A DNA stretch of 64,000 nt. It comes from Carnegiea gigantea. Its lineage: Eukaryota; Streptophyta; Magnoliopsida; Caryophyllales; Cactaceae. The notes beneath the pieces were generated by a model, which was given only the letters and a program-made list of their open reading frames with translations, made no database searches and was not told the DNA's origin. Position 1 is the first letter of the stretch, and the number at the start of each line of letters is the position of its first letter. Location of the stretch: contig JAKOGI010000002.1 of NCBI GenBank assembly GCA_029747015.1, positions 868,001-932,000 on the forward strand. The letters run 5' to 3'. A program made the translations under genes and the position numbers. Of this stretch, positions 26,023 to 37,640 are shown piece by piece.

Positions 26023-26632
26023 TGAACATATGTATTTTTTTCGTTGTTAGTATTTGGTTAATATATGAAAAAGTATATTCGTAATTTGTTTTACGAATAA
26101 CGAAAATTATAATTTTTTTGGGTAACAACGGCTGCGAAATGATATTTCGCACCTGAGTTAACACCTACAAATATTTTTTTCAGTCTAAACAAATTTTTAT
26201 CATCGGTAATCACTATTACAAATAAAAGATTACATTGAAAAAACAAAATATGTGACTTACATCAACTCTCTTACTTCATACAACTCCTTCCCACTCCCTC
26301 CCCCCCTTTCCACACTTAAAAAGAATACCACTGCCACCCACTCCTTTCCTCCATTTTCCACTCTCATCCATCCCAGATTTGTAATTTTTCAACGAAAAGA
26401 ACATGGCCTAAGTTAAACGAAGGCAGTATCTTAACCCTTAAGATTTGATAACTTAAAAAAAAAAAAATGTTCGTATTAACTTAAGCTCGTCCAAATTAAG
26501 ATCACATGTTTCACATTCTATATCAAAACTGAACCCATCAATTTGCACTCTTCATATCACATAATCTTAATTAATTGATCAAACTTATGCAAATTTCATT
26601 TTTTTTTAAATACTAATTTTATTGACAACTAA

Positions 26633-26931
26633 GGGTCCGTTCTTTTCATTGGTCTTTCTAATTTATCAACTTTAACTCACTTTAATCCACTTCAACCAAA
26701 TTCAACTCACTTAAATAAAAAATATCAATTTCAACCAACTTTAACCCACTTCAACTTCCTTCAAAATTTTATTTTCATTATTTTAACCAATTTTAAAAAA
26801 TATACCAATTTAATTCACTTCAGTCCACTTCAATCTACGTCAACTCATATCAATAATAAATATTAACTTTAACCTACCTCAATTAATTTTACTCTTTTAT
26901 CAAACCCAATTTATGAAAAAAGAACAAATCA
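26633..26931. mobile_element. Harbinger-type MITE, decamer family (copy 4)
   Basis: 299 bp with TAA on both sides (26630-26632, 26932-26934). It starts GGGTCCGTTCTTTTCATTGG; the decamers read as TTCAACTCAC and similar, so it is in reverse orientation to copy 1. A partial relative ending CAACGAAAAGAACATGGCC lies at about 26279-26412. Confidence 0.68.
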
Positions 26932-27023
26932 TAAGTAAACAAAACAGAACTCCAACGCCAAGTTCTTCTAAAGAGTGAAAAAAGGAGTACACATTTAACA
27001 TTTTGGTTCGGCCGAGCCTGAGT

Positions 27024-27453
27024 TTGACTCGTTGACACTTCAACTTTCATTGACAAATCCCCCCCTTTGCCCATCTAAATTAATTGAAAATTTTTCTCTC
27101 TCCCATGCGAAGTGTTTTTTTTTTAAATTAAAAAAAAAAACAAAATCTGGAATTGATTGGCATTGTGGTCAAAGAGCCAGCTGCTTCTCAGCAGTGACGT
27201 ACATATCTATCCATCTGTTCATATTTAATTAATTGAATCTCTCTCCTCATGCCATCTTCCTCCCTTCTTCCTTCTTACGGCCCATCTCCCTTGAAATCTC
27301 CATCTATTTAAATCCCCAGTTCGTCATATTTGACTGTACGTCTAGATAATTAAGTGTCCATCTGCACAAGAAAGTACTTGAGGCCTCCGATCTCTCTCGA
27401 TCTGAATCGGTCTTTCCATTGAAGAAGACCTATAGTTAATTTGAAGCAGTCAA
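27024..27453 (+). promoter_or_regulatory. W-box cluster and TATA of the WRKY gene
   Basis: Six TTGAC cores, the binding site of WRKY factors, lie within 460 bp of the ATG: 27024-27028, 27032-27036 and 27050-27054 (plus), 27168-27172 (minus; full W-box TTGACC), 27330-27334 (plus) and 27449-27453 (minus). A TATTTAAAT at 27304-27312 is a reasonable TATA element. Clustered W-boxes upstream of a group IIa WRKY gene fit the known auto- and cross-regulation of that group. Occupancy here is inferred. Confidence 0.6.
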
Positions 27454-27482
27454 TTAAGCACGCAAGTGAATTGAATTGAGGA

Positions 27483-29555
27483 ATGGATTACTCAAAGTCA
27501 ACAACGAATTGGTTGATGAGTTCAGCCTCCTTGGAATTGGAGCTCAGCAGCAGCAATGGCGGAAGCACTCTCCCTCTCTTCGACGACTCTCCTGTTCGCG
27601 ATAAGTCCTCCAGGAAGCTCGGCGTTCAGCACAGCGTCTCCTCCTCCATTGAACTCGCCAGCGAACTCTGGCTCAACAAGGATGAGGTAATCAGATTCTT
27701 CTACCTGATTCAATTCTCTTGTTGTCGCGATCCGTCTGAGATTCGTTGTTCAATTTTTTTTTTTTTAATGTTTTGAAATTGGTTTTTACAGGCGGGAGCT
27801 TTGGTGGAAGAGTTGAACAGGGTGAACGCGGAAAATAAGAGGCTAACGGAAATGCTAACGGTCGTGTGTGAGAATTACAACGAATTAAAGAGGAAGTTGA
27901 CGGATTACATGAGCAACGGTGCTACTAGCATCAATAACGAGACTTGGATTAGCAATCCGACCAAGAAACGGAGGACAGAGAATTTCTCTAATGGCAACAA
28001 TAAAAATGGCGATGTTGAGAGTAGCTCGAGCGATGAAGAGAATTCGTATGGAAAACCAAAGGAGTTAGAGACCGTTAAGGCGAAGATCACTAGGGTTGCT
28101 GTTCGAACGGAAGCTTCTGACTCAAGCCTTGTAAGTTCATCTTGCTCACGTACCCAAGTTTAAAAAATTTGTTTAATTAAGTGAACTTACGTAATTAAAT
28201 GTTTTGCCTAATTAATAAGTTGGGTTTTCATTTGGGCCATGCAGATACTTAGAGATGGATATCAATGGAGGAAATACGGGCAAAAGGTGACTAGGGACAA
28301 TCCTTGCCCTAGGGCTTACTTCAAGTGCTCATTTGCCCCCACTTGTCCTGTAAAGAAGAAGGTAATTGATCCTTCACTATTCAACTTCTATATCTTCACA
28401 GTTAATTATGCCATCAAGTTTAAGGTTTTCATGGTTGCATTTTTAATTTCGACCTGATATGTTAAAATCAACTAATCAACGATAACGAGGAGTATTGACT
28501 ATGGTCTGTCTTAAGTTCAACGGAAGCTGTCGAAGACTATTTTTGGAAATTAATGAAATCAAGTAGATATGCTCCCAATACAATTTTATGGCAGCAATTT
28601 TAAGGCTTTCATGCTTACTTTTTCGAGGATAGAAAATTACGCGTAATATGTGTTCTAGAAGCAGCTACTCTTAAGAATTTTCGGCCTCACATGTTAACTT
28701 TAAAATCAACTGATCAATAATAACTAGTAGTATTGACTATGTATGACTTATCTAAGTCCAATGCAAGCTGTCGAAGACTATTTTTGGAAATTAATGAAAT
28801 CAAATACATATGCTCCCAAGACAATTTTATGGCGGCAAGTTTAAGGTTTTCATGCTTACTTTTTCGACAATAGAAAATTACGCGTAATATGTGTTCTAGA
28901 AGCAGCTACTCTTAAGAATTTTCGGCCTCACATGTTAACGTTAAAATCAACTAATCAATAATAACTAGTAGTATTGACTATGTATGACTTGTCTAAGTCC
29001 AATGCAAGCTGTCGAAGACTTTTTTAGAAAATTAATGAAATCGACTATATACGCTCCCAATGCAATTTTTTCAATTGGTTAGCGATAACATAAATGCATT
29101 TGGATGTTAGCTAAATTTTCTTCTTCTATGAACTTTCTCAGGTTCAAAGAAGTCTAGAAGACCAATCCATGCTGGTAGCGACTTACGAAGGGGAGCACAA
29201 CCACCCACCCCCAGTTCAACCTGAGGCAACACCAGGTTCAGGCGTAAGCCGAAGCGTCGCGCCAACCCTAGGCCCGGTCCCCACCTTAGGCTCGGCTGTG
29301 CCCACGGTCACACTTGACCGAACAAAGCCCAAGCCCAACAACATTCCAAATGACACACCCAACCCCACCAAAATGTTGAGCAACACAAGTACTTGTAGCC
29401 AGGCCCAAGCGCAGCTAATGAAATTCAACTCCTCTGAATTCCAGAAGTTCTTGGCAGAGCAAATGGCCTCCTCCTTGACAAAAGATCCCAACTTCACCGC
29501 CGCCCTTGCCGCCGCCATGTCCGGGCGGTTTGCCCAGCGGAGTTCAAGTGATTAG
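27483..29555 (+). CDS. WRKY40: WRKY transcription factor, group IIa (WRKY40-like)
   Basis: Four exons joined in phase: 27483-27686, 27792-28130, 28245-28361, 29142-29555, giving 357 residues. WRKY40/18/60-type proteins act in the nucleus on W-boxes, mostly as modulators or repressors of defence and abscisic-acid responses. Visible parts: an LxLxL (EAR-like) motif LELEL at 17-21, a leucine-rich coiled coil at about 71-107, a basic KKRR at 126-129, WRKYGQK at 189-195, and a zinc finger CX5CX23HXH using C209, C215, H239 and H241. The third intron interrupts the finger between PVKKK and VQRSL, the position typical of groups IIa and IIb. The C-terminal tail is Pro/Thr-rich. All splice sites are GT-AG. 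The assignment to WRKY40 rather than WRKY18/60 is by resemblance only. Confidence 0.95.
28457..29070. repeat. 241-bp tandem repeat inside the WRKY intron
   Basis: Intron 3 (28362-29141) contains about 2.5 copies of a unit with a period of about 241 bp. The landmark GCTGTCGAAGACT appears at about 28526, 28767 and 29008. Units two and three are nearly identical; the first is more diverged. They encode nothing evident. Confidence 0.85.
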
Positions 29556-32087
29556 TGCTTTATCAAATTGGCAAGATCAGAAAATTGCATGGGGGGATGC
29601 TTGTGAAAACGTCAGCATTTTTTACTTTTACTTTTTTTGAAACAGAAATAGTCAGCATTTTGAGCCCAAAAAAAAAAGACGATGGAAAACTTCAATAAGG
29701 TGACGGCATAGAGGAAGTTTCCAAGTTGGTGGGAATTGAGTTTGTTCATCAGTCATCGTTAGGATCCAATTTTGGGTGCTGAATTTGAATTGGCGATTTG
29801 TACAGCATTTGATTTAATAGTTGTCAGGGCAGCACAAGAGGTGCTTTTAAATTAATGAAAAAAGAAAAGAAGCAAAGTTACATTAACCGGATGATTGCCA
29901 TTTGCAATTACAACTACAGTACATTTCTTCTGCATGCGCAGTGATAAGAATTCTCTCCTCTCTCTCTCTCCGATTGAAAGGAAAGGTTCTCCTTCTACAT
30001 GCACACTTGAGTGTATGATATGGATTTTACTTTTAATATCCTCTCCCCCTTCTTTGAATTGTACTATTATAGTTGGATTCTCAAATCCAAATTTAAATTC
30101 AATATCCCAGAAATTTCATAACCAAACGGGGTGTGGAGCGAGTTTAATATAGCAACTTTGCCTCCTCAATTGAAACATTACAAACAGACTAGTTCTAATT
30201 GACCCTAAATTTAAAAATTATAGACTATCTATTACTCTGCATAAACAGAGCAAAGAAAGTTTAGAAAGTTATTTGCCTTTAGTCTGTACAATTCAAGTTA
30301 AAAGATAGTTTAAACTTACCTTTTTCAGCTATTCAGATTTCGGACATATATAATTTGGTCCTCAGTCCTAATATTAGAACTAACTAGTATGATTATGAAG
30401 CAACCTGTATAATACACGGGTGGACTATTAGTTATCCAACTTTTTTTTTAATCAAGTTTGTTGAATTTAATTATGGTATATAGTTAGTAACGGAAATATA
30501 ACAATACAAATTAAGTAGTTGTTTTTGGTTAAATAAATTGAGACTACTTTAAGACAATGGTAGAGAATCACAATGAAATGATTATATTTAATATCGTTAT
30601 CAATGTTAGTTGAACGGAAGGTAGTTAGTACGTAACTACGTACAACGGTGTTGAATATGTTTGAAAACATATTTAAATGACATTGTCTTCCACTTAAAAA
30701 CATATATTTGAAACATGTTTAATAAAGCTAGACTCTGACAAACATACAGGCTCAAAGATCAGAAAACATCAAGTTGGGTACAATCCAAACGTTTAAAAAG
30801 GGGCCATGTGTCATTTTCTAGGCTTATGTTGTATTCTTTTACTATAATTATACAAATTAGGAGGCGTATAGCGTTATGGTAAAATGAATCTTATGAGTTT
30901 TAGATCCTAATAACAATAAATGAGGCAAGTGCACGCATATGCTAATGATTTGTATTGTATGCCGTAACACCACCTTTATAATAAACTACAAACTACTGTA
31001 AGAAATAGGCACTATCCAAAAGTTATGTGACATTATCTTGTTTAAATAACGCTGTCTTCTACTCAATAAATTGATTGGACAGAGATTATATACATATTTA
31101 TTGAGCCACTAAGCAAAAAAATTGGGATCTTGTTTCACAAATAATTATTAATTATTAATTATTATTTATTTATATTAACTGTTAATTATTCAAATTAACT
31201 ATTTAAATTCAAATTATATCTGATAAAATTAGAAGAAACAATCAGATGAATAAGTCAAAATTCGACTATGTGAAAGAAAACGGCCTAATAAAAAGACACA
31301 TGCAGAAATATTGCTCACCCCGCTACCAGCATTAGAAAAGCTCAAGGGTTCCAATTTTTGGTTTTATTTTCTCTTAGTGTACCAGTGGCAGTGGAATTGT
31401 AGGCCATATATGATTACTTTTTTTCTTTTTCGCCCTCCCCCCCCCCCCCCCCCTCTTTTGATCTTCTCTATGTGAAAGTGTCTGAAATGAAATAGTAGAT
31501 CAATGTCGAGTTAAAATTGCACTTGTCCACCTACATTAAATGCACGTAGACATTATCACGTACGACTGAATAAATAATAATTGTTTTCTTGGATTTTTTC
31601 GTGTTGTCCACGTATATCTGTAGACTGTTTCTTTGACATTATCATCATCTAGTCAGATTTCGTCCTTGGCTTGTGTCAATTGCCGAGGCCTGCCTTAAAT
31701 TATTTGTTGAGTTTATTTATAAAACTCGAGATCCACGGGGCAATACTAATCGAATTCAATATTTTAATCGTATGATCCTTTTAGGACATTAATGATTTGT
31801 GTTCGAATTCAATGTCACGATGCATGTATTTCTCTGTTCTATTATAAAATAAATGAATGAAAGCAAATATATAGTTGTTAAGAAAATTAATCTAACAACA
31901 CACCTCCACAATGCAAGCTTAAATATATTAAATTATTGACTAATTAAGGCATATTCTTTACGACTTATCACAAATATTTATTATCAATATTCAGTAATTT
32001 TCAGCACAATTCAACACTAATAAGTATTTATTGAAAACCTCTAGCTATATTTTTTTGATCATTCAACATGTGTCGGCAACAAACACA
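29556..32087. other. Intergenic, no gene recognised
   Basis: The WRKY 3' flank followed by AT-rich DNA. It has a C16 run near 31437-31453 and TTAATTA-type repeats near 31145-31170. I see no supported gene. Confidence 0.5.
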
Positions 32088-32569
32088 GGGATGAGAATAT
32101 TACACGAATCCAAAAAACCTATCCCATTTAGCACCCAAATGGATGACAAAAATGGGTTTTAAATAAGTATGAGAATAGGTATTGTGTTCGAAAATAGGTA
32201 TGGATATAAGTATGTGTATGGATTCTTAAAATTTGAACCCAATTGTGCACCCGATCGCTAGTAAAATGCAACAAAAATATGCTAAAATAGAAAAAAAAAC
32301 TCAAATTGTATAGTATTTATTTATGTAGAAATGGACAATAATTTCTTTTACAATTTTAATTTCTGTAAGTATAATTAGATATGAATTTTGTTACTGTTGC
32401 TTAAAGTTCCTAATCAAATATGGTGTATATGCAAATATAAGTTGAACATGGATGATACTTTGTATACTTTATAATATGTACCCGAATAAAACTAGTAAAC
32501 TCGAAAACTCCAACGGGTATAGGTATGGGTATAGCCATACAAAATCCGATGGGTATGGATATGAGTATG

Positions 32570-33029
32570 TAGGAGTGATTAAAACCGGCTAACCGAAAAT
32601 TCAGTTAACCGAAAATCGGTTAACCGGAAAGTCGGTTTGCAAAAATCGTGAACCAAAAACCGAATTGAAACATGCGGTTAACTGAATTTTCCGGTTCAGC
32701 AAAAATGTGTAATTTTAATTTTCACTCTTGTTTAATTAATTTAACTATTTAAGACATCAAATATTAATTTACCCATTATTGTATGTTTAGTCTTATCTTT
32801 AATAATTATAAAATCTTTACTGGAACGAAATAAAATTTATTTTTTTAATAAAAGTGCAAATTTTAGTTTCGGTTAACCGTCAGTTAACCGTGTGGTTAAC
32901 TGAATCTCAAATGGCCGATTTGAAATCGAAACCGAAACTGATGACAATCCTTAAACCGAAACCGATTTTTCGGGTCGGTTTTTCGGTTCGGTTTTCCGGT
33001 TTCGGTTTTTTTTTTTTTGCTCACCCCTA
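32570..33029. mobile_element. hAT-type MITE nested in a GGGTATG-rich element
   Basis: 460 bp with ends TAGGAGTG and CACCCCTA, flanked by near-identical 8-bp sequences (TGAGTATG at 32562-32569, TGGGTATG at 33030-33037). Eight-base duplications are typical of hAT elements. The interior repeats GGTTAACCG and AACCGAAACCG motifs. It interrupts an older repeat (about 32088-33112) made of GGGTATGGAT-like units whose ends resemble AGGGATGAGAAT and GACAATCCCT. Confidence 0.62.
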
Positions 33030-33115
33030 TGGGTATGTGTATGATTTTCAGAAATGGGTATCGATACGGGTATGGCTCAACCATCCCAAAACCCACCTAT
33101 GACAATCCCTAAATA

Positions 33116-36048
33116 AATATTAATAAGCACTACTCATAAGTCGAAAAGAACATGCCCCAAATGTCACTTTGCGTCATAATCTGAGTTTTCTATAACAATC
33201 AGCGCCCTAATTGAAATCTTATAGCAATTTGACCTTAAACAATTGGAGAAAAAAATTTTAAAAAAGTAAACATTGAAGTGGTCTCACACTGAAAATCGCT
33301 TGTTTTTGTTTTTTTTAAAATATTTTTTCCTTATGGTCATGAGTTCTCGACTAATCGTAAGTATTAAGCATAATTCAACACCGTTAAGTATGTATTAAAA
33401 ATACCTACTTATACTTTCTTTAATAATTCAATATATTTCAATAATAAATATCAATAAATATTTTCTATAAATCAAATTGAACGTACCTTTGAACATAACA
33501 CTTTAGTTGTATATCACCTCCCTGCACAAAAAAAAAAGAAAAAGAGAGAGAGAGAGAGAGAAAGATTATCCATACTTTTTTTTTTTTTTTTTTTGATTTG
33601 TTGAAAGACTGTCAACGCGTTTTCAACCGGTTGAAGTGTTGTAAAGTCACAAAAAGCAGTTGTTTTACCCATCCACTTTGTGGGGTGAAATGAGCATACG
33701 TCGCATGAGGGGGCCAGAATTAAAGTTAAAGGCAGTCTTGCTTTGACCCCCCAACATGAACTTATTAATTATTAATTTAGGCAGCAAAGGAACATGATGT
33801 TTTGTAAGAAACACCTAATTCAAAAGGAATATTATAAGAGCCAAAAAAAAAAAATACTCTTAAATGGCATATTAGACATGAACTTATACATATATTATAG
33901 CCATTAATTTCAAATCATTCAGCTATCAACCGTAAGAAGATATTAGGTAGTATGATGAAGGCTGTAGAGTATGTTTATCAAAACCAACTTTGATAGATCC
34001 AAAACAAAGAGTAGCAAGAGGCGTTGTTATTGTAATTAAGAAGAAAGATTTATCCAAATAACAACATTCTACTTGAGACCAACATTAATTTCGGTAACAA
34101 AAGCAACAATTATGAGAAATGAATCCAAAACAACAATACAAGCAGGTTGTATTAATATCATCCATATTAAGAGAGACAATAAAATTCTCATCCAAGTTCA
34201 AAATCACATTCAACCATCATGTCAGATTCAAGTCAAGCTTGATACAAGATTTTCAGACATACATTTGACTTTGTAACAATGTTGTTATTATTTATATCTT
34301 TAAGTAAGGAAATTGTGCAGTCGAGACTGATTAGTAAAGTATGATCAGTCATTGCTCATCACATTCCATAGAACGTCATGTGAAATGACAACCTGTATAA
34401 AAATCATCTTTGTATCCTCTATAGAGATAGTATAGAGAAAACCCTTGAAAAAAGGATTATTAATTAGATTTTATTATTTGACTTCATTTAAAAAAATAAT
34501 AAGTAAATCTTTATTGTATGTACATGCATATGTGCCAGGGGGCTAATTATGATAATCAAAATAACTACAAGCATAAGTCCACTGTAAATTGCGCTGAAAC
34601 TTTCTGTAGCGACTGACCAACTCAAGCATTAGATGTTTAGGAGGTGATCCATGGTGGTCAAGCATATTATAGTGATTATTTTTGGAGGTGATCCACTGTT
34701 GTGAGTTGGGGTAGGGAATTTGGTATTATTCTGGTACTTACCCAAACATGGAGAATTCGTTGCCATGATATACTCTTCAGAGGCGGTACAAATTATGACA
34801 TAAGTTGAAGGCGCAGTGTTAAATTTTTATATAAATTGGGCGTTAAACACGAGTTATGCATATCATTTTAAATAAGGTTTTAATGCAAAATCAATTGATA
34901 ATGTGTGGAATAACTCACACGTTTATATACATTCTCAAACCTTTTAATTTTATCAATGTGGACAAACTCCACTTTTACCCTCCGGCAAGTAGCTTCAAGA
35001 GAATCTTCTGTCTGTAGACCCTTTTGTCGGATACTTTTGTTGTTTGGCTAGGTATTTATTTTACTATGTCATTTTACTTTGCTTCTCATGAAGCATATCA
35101 ATGATTTTTTTTTTTTAAAAATTAAATATAGTTGTTAGGAAAGAGTTATAATATAGTGACGTTTATGTTGATACTACAAGTAAACAAATGCAATTGATTG
35201 TTTTTTATATTTTTGGATTGGTAAGCAGTTCAATCCTTGATCTTTTATATAGGAGACCTGTATACGTAATGAAGGGAAGAAAAATAGTAACAATAAAAGC
35301 TGAAGACATAATACGATAGATAGATCTTTACAATAGAAATACCAACATAAATTAATGTTATGTCTCTACAAGGTGATCCTAAGGTCATTAGAGACATATC
35401 GTACAGCTTCTATTAAAAACTAAATACCGAAGTCATCAAACATAGTTTGTGGCTAGTCAAAATTATATATTTATTATTTATTTGTGAAAATATGGATGAA
35501 TAATGTATTTTGATATTTTAGATTTATTTTTATTAACGGATTATAAATATAAATACATTATAACTTTTCATTAATAAGAATTCTTTTTTAACCGAAGATT
35601 ATAACTTATCTGAAATAAACTCACCTAATGTGAATATTAGTTGCCAGAATGAACAAACATCTTTAAGTCGAGCCATTTGATATAATTACGTAAAATATTT
35701 AAGACATGTAAACTCGGTTATCTTAAGTCTAAATCATAACAAAATTTAAATATTAATTCTAAGCAAGCTTAGCTATTAGCTAACATCCAATGTCCAGTAT
35801 GTCGACAGGACAGTGGATGGACAATTATCACAATGTGTGATTTTTGTCCGCCTTTGTCTAATGTGAACTCGAAGAACTTTCAATTGATACTCCATCAGAC
35901 ACCCTAATTGTGAATGGAATGCAGAAGAACGTGGACACGAAAGAAAAAAGAAACGTGAAAATTGTCAACAAAGGGGGGGGGGGAATGAATAAGACAGGGA
36001 GAAAAACGGCATGTCGGCAAGTGGGCTTTGTGAATAATAGTGGCTTGA
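33116..36048. other. Intergenic, no gene recognised
   Basis: AT-rich, with a GA run near 33543-33562, a T-run at 33577-33594, and a G9 run near 35974-35982. A 67-codon frame at 34073-34276 has no recognisable domain. Nothing else supported. Confidence 0.5.
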
Positions 36049-36081
36049 CCCTGATCCTGACCCTGACCCTAACCCTGACCC
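36049..36081. repeat. Short CCCTGA tandem repeat
   Basis: About five hexamers of CCTGAC/CCTAAC type in a row (GACCCTGATCCTGACCCTGA and onward). It is not the plant telomere heptamer. Confidence 0.85.
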
Positions 36082-36434
36082 GCTCCTGTCACCGCCTTTG
36101 ACCCAACTACAGTCCTACCAACTAGAGACTTATATTGACTTTTTGTCTGTGGGGGCACACCTAAAATCCCACTTTCTGCCCCTCCTCCACAGTCCACGTG
36201 CTCCAAAAAGCTACCCGGTAATGATGAGTGCCTTTTCTTTTTCTTTTTCCTTTTCTTTTATAACCACTCGGATTTGCGGTCTTACATCTAGAATGCCCAT
36301 CGGGGTCCGAGGTGCATGCACAATTGCACACCCCATACAGCACACTTAAAGCGTCTTTTTTTTTTTTTTTTTTAATAAAGAAAATATGGATTGATAAATT
36401 GATAAGATAGTTAAGATTGATAGAAGTAAACTAA

Positions 36435-37394
36435 AGGATCTATTCTTTTTATTGATCTTTTTTAATTTATCAACTTTGTTAGAATTTATCCCAAATTTAT
36501 TTGTCGGTTTTGAAAATAAGTAAAGTTATTTCTTTTTTGAAGATTATTACTTGGCACCTAAGGCTCAAGTTGTGTGGTTTGAGATATTCTATTTTATGGA
36601 AATTATATTATTCCATATTTTGTATTGAATATCTTTTTCTTTTTTGGTAAAGATGATGCTTGGTGGTCAAGACATATATTTGCGGTTAGGGTTGAACCCT
36701 TGGCACCTGTGAGGCTTCTCTATAAATACTAGGTTGTTTAACCTTGTTTTGTGCGGGGCAATTTAGGAGTGCCTCTTGTACGGGGCAATTTGGGAGTGCC
36801 TGTGGGCACTTCCCTTTTCTATTCCACATTGAGAGTTAGAGTTAGTGTTGAGAGATTTTCGTTGTAATTGATCTCTTTCTTGGGTGTTTGCTTTGAGATC
36901 TTTATCTCTCTTGTTGTTGATCTCTTTCTTAGGGGTTTGCTTTGAGATCGTTTTGTACTCATTCATATCATAGTAGATTTTGTGTCGTTGTTGCCGCCCG
37001 TGGTTTTCTCCCGATTTGGGTTTCCACGTAAAAAATCATGTGCCCCGTTCTATCTTTTTCGTTCTTGTTTTATATTCTCCAATATCTACATCCTTTATCG
37101 CTTCCGCATATACCATGCTCGAATTTCAATTAGTATTTTCTTAACAAACTTCAATCTACTTTAATCTACTTTAATAAAAAATACAAATTTCAACATACTT
37201 CAACCAATGTCAACCTATCTCCTTTAAAATTTTATTCTTATTATTTTAACTAACTTTAAAAAATATACCAACTTCAACCTATTTCAATCAACTTCAATCT
37301 ATTTCAACCAACTTCAATAAAAAAATACCAACTTCAATTCACTTCAACCAACTTCATCCTATTACCAATCACAATTTACCAACGAAAAGAACAA
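36435..37394. mobile_element. Decamer-family MITE split by a solo LTR
   Basis: The left end reads AGGATCTATTCTTTTTATTG and the right end CCAACGAAAAGAACAAGTCC, matching the family at 11204. Decamer units resume at 37147 (ACTTCAATCT...). The element is interrupted at AACTT by a 670-bp solo LTR (36477-37146). A further, left-truncated family copy follows to about 37640. Confidence 0.6.
36477..37146 (+). mobile_element. Solo LTR with 5-bp target duplication
   Basis: Starts TGTTAGAATT and ends TTCTTAACA, so the termini are TGTTA/TAACA. AACTT occurs on both sides (36472-36476, 37147-37151). A TATA-like CTATAAATAC lies at about 36720-36729, and two imperfect copies of a 50-bp unit with TTGATCTCTTTCTT follow at 36868-36953. 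No primer site or coding region accompanies it, so it is a solo LTR left by recombination. The layout resembles Copia LTRs, but the superfamily is inferred. Confidence 0.78.
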
Positions 37395-37640
37395 GTCCAA
37401 AGTAGGTTAAGTGAATTTTTTTTGTTAAAGTGGATTGAAGTGAGTTGAAATTAGTTAAAATTAATTGAAATGAATTGAATTTTTTTATATAATAGATAAA
37501 AATTAATTAAAATAATAAAAAATAGGTTAAAATTTATATTTTTTATTGAAATTCATGAAGTTAATTAAAGCAAGCTAATATAGATTGACATTTATTAAAA
37601 TTAATAGATTTAAATTTACTAACGAAAAGAAAGGGTCATA
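37395..37640. mobile_element. Partial decamer-family MITE
   Basis: Directly after the split element. It has 10-bp units in the opposite orientation (AGTGGATTGA, AGTTAAAATT) and a right end CTAACGAAAAGAAAGGGTCA. The left terminal repeat is missing. Confidence 0.5.

Noticed and set aside
33950..34460. Possible endogenous pararetrovirus or LTR remnant
   Set aside because: It has a TATA-like and leader-like appearance, but no coat, movement, protease or polymerase motif and no primer-binding site.
36049..36081. Interstitial telomere repeat
   Set aside because: Units are hexamers of CCTGAC type; plant telomeres are TTTAGGG heptamers.
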